Assembly (NCBI GenBank): GCA_017526525.1
Contig: JAFXRG010000019.1
Span: 62,001-126,000, forward strand
Direction of reading: 5' to 3'
DNA length: 64,000 bases
Origin: Clostridia bacterium
GTDB lineage: Bacteria; Bacillota; Clostridia; Christensenellales; Aristaeellaceae
A model generated the notes under the pieces. The model was not told the origin of the DNA and made no database searches. It saw only the letters and a list, made by a program, of their open reading frames with translations. Positions 43,395 to 53,721 of the stretch are shown here, piece after piece (the stretch's first letter is position 1; each line of letters begins with the position of its first letter). The position numbers were made by a program, and so were the translations under genes.

Positions 43395-43485
43395 TTTTTT
43401 GCCTCCTTCTTACAAAAGCGTGGAAAGGAAAACGAAAAACACAACAGGCTTGGTTTTCAGCCGGCGGCTGGTGTACAAAATGAAA

Positions 43486-44163
43486 TCAGATCCGGGAGGA
43501 AAGGAAACGGATATCCTGTCGCAGCTGTTCAATCTGATCCGGATCCGGATCCGTTGCCGAAAGCAGGCCCGCAAGGCGTTCGCTCAGAACTTCGGCACGG
43601 CGTTTCAGAAAAGGCTTAAGAACCGGTGATGAGGACGAAAAAAGAGGACCGCCAAGACGGATTTCCTGATCGGTGAGATCCTTTTTGCCGGGGATGGCAC
43701 GAAGCACCAGATAGTATCGTCCTGCGGCAAAGCAGGGTTCCTCCTGTTCCAGAATGTACCCGATTTCCGGAAGCACTGCACGGATCAGATGCCAGTCTGT
43801 ATGTGCAGAGAGGATCAGGGAGGCTCCCTGAAGACGGGAAACACCCGTGCGGAGTATATCACGAATGGTTCGTCCGCCCATTCCCATCACAGAAATCACA
43901 TCGCATTTTTCGTGAACCGGTGAGAGACCGTCCCCCAGACGAAGAGATACTTTTTCCAGAAGGTTCAGGCGAATCATTTCCATTCGGGCATTATCCAATG
44001 CACCGGTGCTTATGTCTGTAAGAATCATATGCTGACAGCGGCCGCGCTGAAGCAGCGCGGCCGGCAGATGAGCATGATCAGTTCCGATATCCGCCGCCAG
44101 GCAGCAGGAACCATAAAGATCAAAAGCGAGGGAAAGACGGGGATCCAGATTTCTTTGCAGCAT
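43486..44163 (-). CDS. trmK: tRNA (adenine22-N1)-methyltransferase
   Basis: 225 residues. TrmK methylates A22 in tRNA. SAM motif CCLAADIGTDHAHLPAALL (about 19-37), ILTDISTGALDNAR, and the family marker VISVMGMGGRTIRDIL (about 88-103). ATG at 44163 lies 4 bases after the rpoD stop (44168); the longer frame runs antisense-like through rpoD codons and is not credible. The usual rpoD-trmK-nif3 order supports the call. Confidence 0.92.
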   Translation of the reverse strand: MLQRNLDPRLSLAFDLYGSCCLAADIGTDHAHLPAALLQRGRCQHMILTDISTGALDNARMEMIRLNLLEKVSLRLGDGLSPVHEKCDVISVMGMGGRTIRDILRTGVSRLQGASLILSAHTDWHLIRAVLPEIGYILEQEEPCFAAGRYYLVLRAIPGKKDLTDQEIRLGGPLFSSSSPVLKPFLKRRAEVLSERLAGLLSATDPDPDQIEQLRQDIRFLSSRI

Positions 44164-44167
44164 ATTC

Positions 44168-45295
<1,128 letters not shown>

Positions 45296-45364
45296 GGGAA
45301 TCCTCTCCTTTTCAATCGGCACGGAGCCGCAAACATCCCGGCATTCCGGGGAAAACAAAGTTTT

Positions 45365-47158
45365 TTATTGTTTCATTCTGTCCAGTTTCTGCTGAAGTTC
45401 CTGAGCTTCCCGGAGAAGGGAGATCATTGCAGGATCCCCGGGATCCATTGAGTTAATCTGCTGCATCAGAGCATCATACTGCTTCTGGCAGGCGGACCTG
45501 CGGATCCGGAGAAGGCACTGGGTTGCCATATCGATCAGCTGATCGGTATTTTCGGCAATGGGATACATCAGGATCCGGGTATACCGTGAACGGGTTTCGT
45601 CGTCCGGAGCCAGGTCCACCAGAGAGGACGGAGAAGCGCCGGAGACAAGAGCCGTATATAATGATTTCAACTCATCTTCCTCAAAATCCTTTTCTTCGAC
45701 CATATCTTTCGGAATTTGTCCGGTGGCAAGGAGCCCCAGAAGAGTTTCCTGAGCGGACTGATCCGGTGAAGCATTTTTTCCTGGAACGGCATCCGGAAAT
45801 GTTTTTTTCCTGGAAATCTGAGGAGAAGGCGGAACGGAATCCTGCGGTTTGGCCTTTTTGCGGGCATTATCTACCTGTTCCTTCAGAACATCATGGGGAA
45901 AACCGGTTTCCAGCATAAGGGTTTTCAGATAGGTTTCTTCTCCGACAGGATCCAGCGGGGCAAGAATAAAAGAGGCTTTGCGTATATAATTCATCTTTTC
46001 TTCATTCTTGGACAGATCAAAGGATTCCTTCAGACGAAGAAGCCGGTAGGAAACGGGTGAAAGGGCAGGAAGTGCTGCAAAACCCTCCGCGCCGTCCCGC
46101 CGGATGAATTCATCCGGATCCAGGCCATCCGGGAAATCCAGGACCCTGGCAGGAACATCTTCCTCCTCAAGGATATCGAGCCCCCGCAGAATGGCATGCT
46201 GACCCGCGGAATCCCCATCATATCCAAGATAGACCTCCGGGGCAAAACGGCGCAGGAGGCGGGCCTGTTCATTGGTGAGAGCTGTTCCGAGGGTGGCGCA
46301 GACACCTTCAACGCCAAACTGTGAAAGGCTGACGACATCCATATAGCCTTCCACCAGAATCACATGGTTCAGATGACGCTGCTGGCGAAGAAGATTTGCA
46401 GCGTATACCCCTTTTCGTTTATTGAAAACAAGTGTGTCCGATGTGTTGAGATACTTTGGCTGTTCTTTTCCCAGCGTCCGGCCCCCGAAGGCCAGGACGT
46501 TTTTATACATATCAATGATGGGGAAGATTGCACGATTTCGGAACATATCGAAATATCGGACTTTTTCTCCCTCTTTACCCGTAGGTTTGACCACTGTCAG
46601 GCCGACGCCGGAAAGCTCCTCAAGGGTGAATCCCTGAGAAAGAAGATGATCTGTAAGAGCAGACCACTGATCCGGTGCGGCGCCGAGACCGAATCTGCGA
46701 ATCACGGAATCGGAAAGGCCGCGCCGCCGGAAATATGCCAGAACAGCGGAACCGCCGGGTTCAAAAAGCATTTCGTGATAATAACGGGCAGCTTCCCTGT
46801 TAGCCTGCAGATAACGCTCACGCCGGGTTCGCTTCAGTTCCCATTCGGCATCATTTACAAGTTCCGGCATGGGAATATGGGCCCGATCCGCGAGAATCTC
46901 CACAGCTTCGTGAAAACTGCACCGCTCGATATCCATAATAAAGCTGAAAACATTTCCGCCGGCTTTGCAGCCGAAACAGTAATACAGCTGCTGTTCGCCG
47001 TCTACGGAAAAAGAAGCGGTTTTTTCGCCGTGGAAGGGACAGAGCCCCCAGTATTTCCTGCCGGATTTTTTCAGCCCGACATAGCCGGAAATGATCTGCA
47101 CAATATCTGAGCGGGAACGAAGCTCGTCCAGCCACATAGCAGGGTATCGGGATGCCAT
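45365..47158 (-). CDS. dnaG: DNA primase
   Basis: 597 residues. CHC2 zinc finger: CPFHGEKTASF and CFGCKAGGNVF (about 40-70), catalytic TOPRIM block ILVEGYMDVVSLSQFG (about 260-275) and YDGDSAGQHAILRG (about 310), then a linker and a C-terminal DnaB-binding helical domain. It makes RNA primers at the replication fork. ATG at 47158 follows AGGTGG; a TTG one codon earlier is the alternative. Followed by rpoD after 70 bases. Confidence 0.95.
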   Translation of the reverse strand: MASRYPAMWLDELRSRSDIVQIISGYVGLKKSGRKYWGLCPFHGEKTASFSVDGEQQLYYCFGCKAGGNVFSFIMDIERCSFHEAVEILADRAHIPMPELVNDAEWELKRTRRERYLQANREAARYYHEMLFEPGGSAVLAYFRRRGLSDSVIRRFGLGAAPDQWSALTDHLLSQGFTLEELSGVGLTVVKPTGKEGEKVRYFDMFRNRAIFPIIDMYKNVLAFGGRTLGKEQPKYLNTSDTLVFNKRKGVYAANLLRQQRHLNHVILVEGYMDVVSLSQFGVEGVCATLGTALTNEQARLLRRFAPEVYLGYDGDSAGQHAILRGLDILEEEDVPARVLDFPDGLDPDEFIRRDGAEGFAALPALSPVSYRLLRLKESFDLSKNEEKMNYIRKASFILAPLDPVGEETYLKTLMLETGFPHDVLKEQVDNARKKAKPQDSVPPSPQISRKKTFPDAVPGKNASPDQSAQETLLGLLATGQIPKDMVEEKDFEEDELKSLYTALVSGASPSSLVDLAPDDETRSRYTRILMYPIAENTDQLIDMATQCLLRIRRSACQKQYDALMQQINSMDPGDPAMISLLREAQELQQKLDRMKQ

Positions 47159-47195
47159 CAATGATCCACCTCAGCGTATACAGATAGGTAAAAAA

Positions 47196-48200
47196 TCAGA
47201 AGGCCGGAAAGGAGGACGGTGCAAAGAGCGCGGTAAACTGCCGGGTTGCATAACGGTCTGTCATGCATGAAAGATAATCGCAGACACTGCGCTCGATGCC
47301 GTCCTGATAACCGATCATAACGAATTCTTCCGGCATTTCTCCCGGATGCTCGCAATAATACTCGAACAGATGGCGGAGAACATAATCGCAGCGTGCTTCT
47401 TCAGGATCTCTCCATTCGTTTCGGTAAACGCGTTCAAACATAAACTCACGCAGGCCGTTCATAGCGTTTTCCACCTTGGGGCTCATGGACAGATGCGGCT
47501 GACCTTCGCTGTGGGTTACCACATCCACAATCATGGTATTGATCCGCTCCCGGTGGGTGGAACCAAGAACCCTGATACAATCCGGCGGAATGGCATCCGC
47601 CCGGAGAATGCCGCTGCGAAGCGCGTCATCAAGATCGTGATTCAGGTAAGCGATCCGATCGGCTCTCCGGACACATTCCGCTTCCGGTGTTTCCGGCTGA
47701 AGCGATCCGGAATGTGTGAGAATACCGTGCCGGACCTCGCGGGTCAGATTCAGGCCGGATCCGCCGTTTTCAAGCTTTTCCACCACCCGGAGACTTTGCT
47801 CGTTATGGCGGAAACCTTCCGGAAGAAGGCCGTCCAGCGTTCTTTCTCCGATATGGCCGTAAGGAGTATGCCCGAGATCATGCCCGAGGGCAATCGCTTC
47901 TGTCAGATCTTCATTCAGGCGGAGAGAACGCGCAATGGTCCTGGCTACCTGGGAGACTTCCAGGGTATGGGTCAGCCGTGTTCTGTAATGATCCCCTTCA
48001 GGAGAAAGAAAAACCTGAGTTTTAAACTTCAGACGGCGAAAGGCCTTGCAATGAATAATCCGGTCCCGGTCCCGCTGATAAACTGTTCTGAGATTACAGG
48101 ATGGTTCAGGTTTTTCACGTCCGGCTGATTCCGCTGCATGAGAGGCCCAGGGAGCCAGGAGCAGGTATTCCTGCTGTTCAAGACGCTGACGGACGTTCAT
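47196..48200 (-). CDS. dgt: dGTPase-like HD-domain nucleotidohydrolase
   Basis: 334 residues. The HD motif is H...HD...D: HTLEVSQVARTIARSL, IALGHDLGHTPYGHIGE (about 100-116) and a later RIAYLNHDLDDAL. Class I dGTPase-type triphosphohydrolases split dNTPs to nucleosides and triphosphate. ATG at 48200 has TAAGGAGG 8 bases upstream; an earlier frame start at 48224 has none. First gene of the dnaG-rpoD run. A TATAAT (leftward 48249-48244) is the likely -10. Confidence 0.9.
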   Translation of the reverse strand: MNVRQRLEQQEYLLLAPWASHAAESAGREKPEPSCNLRTVYQRDRDRIIHCKAFRRLKFKTQVFLSPEGDHYRTRLTHTLEVSQVARTIARSLRLNEDLTEAIALGHDLGHTPYGHIGERTLDGLLPEGFRHNEQSLRVVEKLENGGSGLNLTREVRHGILTHSGSLQPETPEAECVRRADRIAYLNHDLDDALRSGILRADAIPPDCIRVLGSTHRERINTMIVDVVTHSEGQPHLSMSPKVENAMNGLREFMFERVYRNEWRDPEEARCDYVLRHLFEYYCEHPGEMPEEFVMIGYQDGIERSVCDYLSCMTDRYATRQFTALFAPSSFPAF

Positions 48201-48286
48201 GCCGGATTCCTCCTTATCAGGCAAATGCGGACACCTTCAAAGCATTATATACAACAAAAAGATCGGAAATCCTGCTTCCACGATCC

Positions 48287-48314
48287 TTGACAAGAGGAGG
48301 GATTCCGATAAAAT
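48287..48314 (+). promoter_or_regulatory. sigma-A promoter of the M16C peptidase gene
   Basis: TTGACA (48287-48292), a 16-base spacer and TAAAAT (48309-48314). Predicted start near 48321, 24 bases before the ATG. Confidence 0.7.
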
Positions 48315-48344
48315 GGGAAAGAAAGAAAAAGCAGGAGATTTTAC

Positions 48345-51227
48345 ATGGAATACAAAGAGAACCAAACAAAAAACGGATTTCGTGTTCTTCGCGCCGGATT
48401 CAGCCGGGATCCGGAAGGAAACACAGTGAAGATGGAGCATGTCAAAACCGGTGCCAGGCTTTTCTGGCTGGATAACAAAGCGGAAAACATGGTTTTTTCA
48501 ATCACTTTCCGAACCCTGCCTGAGGATTCAACAGGGGTTTTTCATATTCTTGAGCACAGCGTGCTGTGCGGAAGCAAAAGATTTCCGATTAAAGAACCGT
48601 TTGTTGAACTGCTGAAAAGCAGCATGAATACTTTTTTGAACGCACTTACTTTTCCGGATATGACCATGTATCCGGTTTCCAGCAGAAACCCCAGGGACCT
48701 GATGAACCTTACGGAAATCTACCTTGATGCGGTCTTTGCGCCGAAGGTCCTGACGGACCTGAAACGTTTTTGCCAGGAAGGCTGGCATATTGACCGGGAT
48801 GAAAGCGGAAATCCTGAATACCGAGGAGTCGTGTTCAATGAAATGAAAGGCTCCATGAGTGACACGGAAACGCTGATTGACAGGGAACTGGCCAGCATGC
48901 TTTTTCCGGATACTTCCTACGGGTTCAACAGCGGAGGAGATCCGGAGGCAATTACTGAACTGACATGGGATCGGTTCAGGGAAAAATATGATTCGTATTA
49001 TCATCCGTCGAATGCGTTGGTTTACCTTGACGGCGCCGTCCCCATGGAACAGATGCTGCCGCTGCTGGACCGGTATTTTTCAGCATACGAAAAAAGGGAC
49101 AATATTCCGGAATTTGCTTATCAGACCCCGAAGGCGTGCGAAAGAACCATCTGCTATGAACTGGGGCAGGAGGAAGATGAAAAAAACAAAGGATATCTTT
49201 CCATCGCGCGGATTACCGGCAGTTGGAAGGACCGGGCGCAGAATATGGCCAGGGCAATCCTCTGCGATGTGCTGACCGGAAGCAATGAATCCATTCTGAA
49301 AAGTGCTGCCCTGGAAAGGGAACTGGCCCAGGATCTTGAAATGGTTGTGGATGATACAGGGCTTCAAAGCTGGATTGCAATTCATGCGGAACATGTGACG
49401 GACGGCCGGGAAAAGGATATTTTCAGCCTGCTGCAGGAAACCGGAGAAAAGATTCTCCGGGACGGCCTGGAAAAGAAAGCCGTGGAAGCTTCCATGAACC
49501 GGGCTGTCTATCATCTGCGGGAGGAAGAGGAACCGCAGGGAATCGGGCGTTGCATACGCAGTATGGGCACTTGGCTTTACGGCGGCGAACCGGAGGAAGC
49601 TCTCGGAAGCCAGGAATTGATCAGCACGCTGAAGGAATATCTGAACAACGGTACTTTTGATCAGCTGGCTACAGATATGCTGCTGAATCATGAAAACCAG
49701 GTGACGCTGCGGGCTCTGCCATCCAGAACCCTTGGCGATGAAAAGCGGAAAAGGGAAACGGAAACGATTGCAGAAACCCTGGGGAAAATGTCGGAAAAAG
49801 AAAAGGATGATGTTTTCCGCCTTGCGGAGGAGATCGAACGCTGGCAGGAAACGCCGGACCGGGAGGAAGATCTGGCCACGCTTCCGCTGCTGAAAAAAGA
49901 AGATGCGGATATTGAACCGGAATGGACAGAAACCGAAGAAGTCCGTGAAAACGGGGTGCGTATCCTGATTCATCGCATTCCCTGCAACGGAGTTGTTCAT
50001 CTGCGTGCCTATTTTGCACTGACGGATTTCAGCCTTGAGGAACTGACTGAGGCTTCCATGTTTGCCGGAATGCTTGGCCGGCTTCCGACGCGAAAATATA
50101 ATGCTCTTGAGCTTTATCAGGAAATCAAACGTTATACCGGAAGCCTTGGATTTGCGCTGATTCCGGGAACAAAGGCCGGAAACGAGGCGGAATGCTGTCC
50201 GTGTCTTGTGGGTTTTGCAAGCGCGCTGGAAGAAAATGCCGGAAAGGCGCAGGAACTTCTTGCGGAAGTGCTGAAAAACACGTTGACAGAGGGACAGGAA
50301 GAACGCATTGAAAAAATGATGCTGCAGAGCGAAATGAGCGCCAGACAGCGTATTGTAAGCGCAGGGCATCTGATTGCCGTGAAAAAAAGCCTGAGCGGAT
50401 ACAGTGCTGAGGCGGCGGTTAAAAATGCGCTGGACGGAGATCGGGCAGTCCGGTATATTCACGCTTTTTCCATGAATCCCCAAGGGATGATGGGCAGCTT
50501 TCTGAGAACTGCGGAAAAAATGCTTCACAGCAGCGTATGCAGCGAGCGAATGACGCTCAGCGTCACATCGGGCAATGACTGCATGCCGGACATCCTTAGT
50601 GCCTCTTTTTCCAAAGGAACGCCGGTGGCAGATACGGCTGAATATTCCGAACCGGTTTGTGAAAGGATTGGTTTCAGAATCCCTGCGCAGATCGGTTTCG
50701 CGGCCCGGGGCTACAAATTAAGCCGCTGCGGAAAAGAATTCAACGGCAGCATGTGGCTGGCCGGTGGAATTCTGACTTTGGGGTACCTGTGGAACAAAGT
50801 ACGGGTACAGGGCGGCGCTTATGGGGCCGGAATTCAGATTGACCGGACCGGACACCTGTTTTCCTACAGTTTCCGGGATCCAACCCCTGTAAAAACGCTT
50901 TGTGCGGACAAAGGCGCGGCCGACTATCTGCGTGAATTCTCCCGCAGAGGGGAAAACCTGGACAAGTATATCATCTCTGCATTGAATGAAATGAATCCAT
51001 TAATGTCCCCGCGGGAAAAAGGCAGTCTGGCGGATGCAAGGATCCTTACAGGCTACACCCGGGCAGACAATGAACGAATCCGGAAGGAAGTGCTGAATAC
51101 CACGCCGGAACAGCTGGAGGCATGCGGTGAATGGCTGGACCGTTTTGCGGCGGAAGGCAGCATCTGCGTTGTTGCGCACGGAGATGCGCTGAAGCAGTGC
51201 AAAGATATGGTGATTGCTGATCTGTAA
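48345..51227 (+). CDS. M16C-family zinc peptidase (insulinase family)
   Basis: 960 residues, PreP/falcilysin-like. The inverted zinc motif is HILEHSVLCGS (HXXEH near residue 67-71) with the third ligand Glu in VVFNEMKGSMSD (about 165). Four homologous domains are expected; the M16C-associated helical hairpin occupies about 470-510. It degrades peptides inside a closing chamber, probably in the cytoplasm since there is no signal. The stop is 35 bases before the lipoprotein gene; no new promoter is evident between them, so read-through into the sensor operon is possible. Confidence 0.92.
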   Translation: MEYKENQTKNGFRVLRAGFSRDPEGNTVKMEHVKTGARLFWLDNKAENMVFSITFRTLPEDSTGVFHILEHSVLCGSKRFPIKEPFVELLKSSMNTFLNALTFPDMTMYPVSSRNPRDLMNLTEIYLDAVFAPKVLTDLKRFCQEGWHIDRDESGNPEYRGVVFNEMKGSMSDTETLIDRELASMLFPDTSYGFNSGGDPEAITELTWDRFREKYDSYYHPSNALVYLDGAVPMEQMLPLLDRYFSAYEKRDNIPEFAYQTPKACERTICYELGQEEDEKNKGYLSIARITGSWKDRAQNMARAILCDVLTGSNESILKSAALERELAQDLEMVVDDTGLQSWIAIHAEHVTDGREKDIFSLLQETGEKILRDGLEKKAVEASMNRAVYHLREEEEPQGIGRCIRSMGTWLYGGEPEEALGSQELISTLKEYLNNGTFDQLATDMLLNHENQVTLRALPSRTLGDEKRKRETETIAETLGKMSEKEKDDVFRLAEEIERWQETPDREEDLATLPLLKKEDADIEPEWTETEEVRENGVRILIHRIPCNGVVHLRAYFALTDFSLEELTEASMFAGMLGRLPTRKYNALELYQEIKRYTGSLGFALIPGTKAGNEAECCPCLVGFASALEENAGKAQELLAEVLKNTLTEGQEERIEKMMLQSEMSARQRIVSAGHLIAVKKSLSGYSAEAAVKNALDGDRAVRYIHAFSMNPQGMMGSFLRTAEKMLHSSVCSERMTLSVTSGNDCMPDILSASFSKGTPVADTAEYSEPVCERIGFRIPAQIGFAARGYKLSRCGKEFNGSMWLAGGILTLGYLWNKVRVQGGAYGAGIQIDRTGHLFSYSFRDPTPVKTLCADKGAADYLREFSRRGENLDKYIISALNEMNPLMSPREKGSLADARILTGYTRADNERIRKEVLNTTPEQLEACGEWLDRFAAEGSICVVAHGDALKQCKDMVIADL

Positions 51228-51262
51228 CGGGACAGGATGGATTTGCGGGGGAGGTTTTCCGT

Positions 51263-52240
51263 ATGAAAAAAGTTTCTGCGCTTCTTGCAGTACTGATGTT
51301 TTTGCTTATGCTTACATCCTGCGGTGTACAGAAGGAAGACGAGTCTGTTCACAATGCGGTGGTGGTCGGCTTCTCTCAGCTGGGTGCCGAAAGCTCCTGG
51401 CGAATCGCCAATACGGCCAGTATGGAAGAAGCGGCCAAAGCGGCCGGGTTTGGTCTGATGATGGAAAATGCAAACCAGAAGCAGGAGAAACAAATTGACG
51501 CTATCCGTTCCTTCATTGCCTATCAGGTAGATGTGATCGTTTTTTCGCCGATCGTTGAAAACGGTTGGGACAACGTGCTGAATGAGGCAAAAAAAGCCGG
51601 AATCCCGGTGATCCTCATGGACCGGATGATTGAAACGAACGATGAAACTCTTTATACATCCTATGTCGGCGCGGACTTTTACGCAGAAGGAAAACGTGCG
51701 GGAGAATACCTGATCCGCAAGGCAAATGCCATGGGTGCGGAACATATGAACATCTGTGAAATCTGCGGTACTGCAGATTCGACGCCTATGCGGGACAGGC
51801 AGCGCGGGTTTATGGATGTAATTCGTGACGATCCCCGCTTCACGGTGATCGAAAGCGTGGACGGTGATTTCCTTCGGTCCAAAGGAGAAGAATGCGCGGT
51901 ACAGTTGCTTGACAAATACGGGGAAGATGAAATTGATGTCATCTATTCCCATAATGATTCCATGATGCTCGGCGTCCTTGATATCCTGGAGAAAAGAAAT
52001 GTAAATCCCGGAAAAGACATTATCCTGATTACCGTTGACGGAGAGAAGGAAGCGGTGGATGCTTTGAAAGCCGGAAAAATCAATTGTGTCGTACAGTGCA
52101 CCCCGAAACTTGGCGATGCGGTGATGGAACTGGTCCGGAAACTGAAAAAGGGCGAATCCATTACAAAAATAACACATCCGGAAGAAAGTGCATTTACTGA
52201 TTTTGATGATTTACAGGATCCTTCAGTGGAGGGATTCTGA
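51263..52240 (+). CDS. lipoprotein sugar-binding protein, probable sensor
   Basis: 325 residues. Lipoprotein signal with lipobox MLTSC (Cys 20). Mature protein is a type I periplasmic-binding fold of the YtfQ/ribose-binding family: VVVGFSQLGAESSWR, VIVFSPIVENGW, ILMDRMIETNDETLYT, IYSHNDSMMLG, ILITVDGEKEAVDAL. It is a clear paralogue of the binding protein at 55426 (shared W/D..VL.EAK.AGI.V...DRM......LYT pattern). Because it is joined to a histidine kinase (TGATG overlap) rather than to the transporter, I infer it presents sugar to the kinase. GGGGGAGG before the ATG. Confidence 0.85.
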   Translation: MKKVSALLAVLMFLLMLTSCGVQKEDESVHNAVVVGFSQLGAESSWRIANTASMEEAAKAAGFGLMMENANQKQEKQIDAIRSFIAYQVDVIVFSPIVENGWDNVLNEAKKAGIPVILMDRMIETNDETLYTSYVGADFYAEGKRAGEYLIRKANAMGAEHMNICEICGTADSTPMRDRQRGFMDVIRDDPRFTVIESVDGDFLRSKGEECAVQLLDKYGEDEIDVIYSHNDSMMLGVLDILEKRNVNPGKDIILITVDGEKEAVDALKAGKINCVVQCTPKLGDAVMELVRKLKKGESITKITHPEESAFTDFDDLQDPSVEGF

Positions 52241-53721
52241 TGGCAATGAAGCACAAAGGGAAAAGCATATCCACGGAAGTAAGGCACTCCGTCAGCGTGA
52301 TTACCGTTCTGCTGACAATGCCGGTGATTATCGGGCTGATCATTATGATTATGTATTCCACCCGATATCAGGCGATGATTCAGCGGATGGATAAGGCTGC
52401 AGAACTGAAACCCGCTCTGGAAAACAGCATTGCGGAAGACCTGTTTTCCGTTGTCGCAGGAAGAAATGCTTTTGAAAACAGCGGTGTTATGCGCAAAATC
52501 AGGGAAATCGACATGACCCTCGATGAACTGACTGCGGAAACTTCCGGGAGCGGCCATCTTCAGCTCACGATTGCACGAAGGACCATGGAAACCATGGAAC
52601 AATATGCCCTTCGGGTCCGGGACGGTATGGAAGAGCGAAAACCCGTTGTTGAGATGGAAGAGGTGGTTGACGAGGTTCGTGACGTGGGACGCCTGGTGGC
52701 CAATATGCTGGACAATTTCGTGACGGAGGAAATCAGAAACGCAACAACCGTCAGCAAACGGCTTCACCAATGGATGTGGGTGGCATCCGGCGCGGAAATA
52801 ATTCTGCTGGTTACAGCACTTTTTTTGAGCCGGTCATCGACGGACCGTATGACCAGCTCAATCCGGACCGCTTTGAGCTCCGTGGAAAAAACCGTGAAGA
52901 GAATTGCGGAAGGACGTTTTGAAGAGCGCGTTACGGAAACGGACGTGGAAGAACTGCAGGAGCTTGGTGAACATATAAATGAAATGGCGGATCAGCTGGA
53001 AAGACTGATTCGTGAAACGAGGCAGAAATCGGATCATCTGGCAAAAGCTGAACTTCGAACGATTCAGGCGCAGATCAATCCGCATTTTCTCTATAATACA
53101 CTGGACACAATTGTCTGGCAGGCAGAAAGCGGAAAGGAGGATGAGGTGATCCGCCTGACCCGGAACCTGAGCGACTTTTTTCGGATTTCCCTTTCTGCCG
53201 GTGCCGACTGGATACCGGTTACTCAGGAACTGAAACATGTGTCTGCTTATCTCAGTATCCAGAAAACCCGTTACAGGGATATACTGGAATATGAGGTGGA
53301 TGAATGCGAAAATCTGAAAAATATTTATATTCCCAAACTGCTGCTGCAGCCGTTGGTGGAAAATGCGCTGTATCACGGGATCAAAACAAAGCGCGGAGGC
53401 GGAAAAATTGAAGTTCATGTAAAAGTGGGCCGCGGTCTTTTGACGTTTATTGTGAAGGATAATGGAAAAGGAATGACGAAAGAGGAACTCGAATCTGCTT
53501 TGGCGCTGCTGCAGGAAGAACAGCCAACTGTTTCGAAGGCGATGGAACCGGGACACTCCGGATTCGGGCTGCGAAATGTGGATATGCGCATCCGGCTTTA
53601 TTACCAGAAGAAAAAAGGCCTGAACATTGTATCAGGGCCCGGGGGAACTGAAGTTTCCTTTATGATTCCAATCCGTACAAGAGAGGAAATAGATCATGAT
53701 GAAAGTTTTTCTCGTGGATGA
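52240..53721 (+). CDS. YesM-type sensor histidine kinase
   Basis: 493 residues. Membrane helices at about 17-40 and 183-203 enclose an extracellular helical sensor (about 41-180), followed by HAMP (about 205-260), the His_kinase/LytS-type phosphoacceptor QINPHFLYNTLD (His near 282), and an HATPase_c domain with NALYHGIKTKRGGG (N box, about 368) and DNGKGM (G1, about 408) and GHSGFGLRNV (G2). It overlaps the lipoprotein gene by one base and the regulator gene by 26. The short extracellular part has no known ligand-binding fold, so it likely reads the binding protein at 51263. Confidence 0.92.
   Translation: MAMKHKGKSISTEVRHSVSVITVLLTMPVIIGLIIMIMYSTRYQAMIQRMDKAAELKPALENSIAEDLFSVVAGRNAFENSGVMRKIREIDMTLDELTAETSGSGHLQLTIARRTMETMEQYALRVRDGMEERKPVVEMEEVVDEVRDVGRLVANMLDNFVTEEIRNATTVSKRLHQWMWVASGAEIILLVTALFLSRSSTDRMTSSIRTALSSVEKTVKRIAEGRFEERVTETDVEELQELGEHINEMADQLERLIRETRQKSDHLAKAELRTIQAQINPHFLYNTLDTIVWQAESGKEDEVIRLTRNLSDFFRISLSAGADWIPVTQELKHVSAYLSIQKTRYRDILEYEVDECENLKNIYIPKLLLQPLVENALYHGIKTKRGGGKIEVHVKVGRGLLTFIVKDNGKGMTKEELESALALLQEEQPTVSKAMEPGHSGFGLRNVDMRIRLYYQKKKGLNIVSGPGGTEVSFMIPIRTREEIDHDESFSRG

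Noticed and set aside
43395-43485. Gap between nif3 and trmK as a possible RNA gene
   Set aside because: 91 bases with only a 5-bp hairpin and a ribosome site; nothing convincing.
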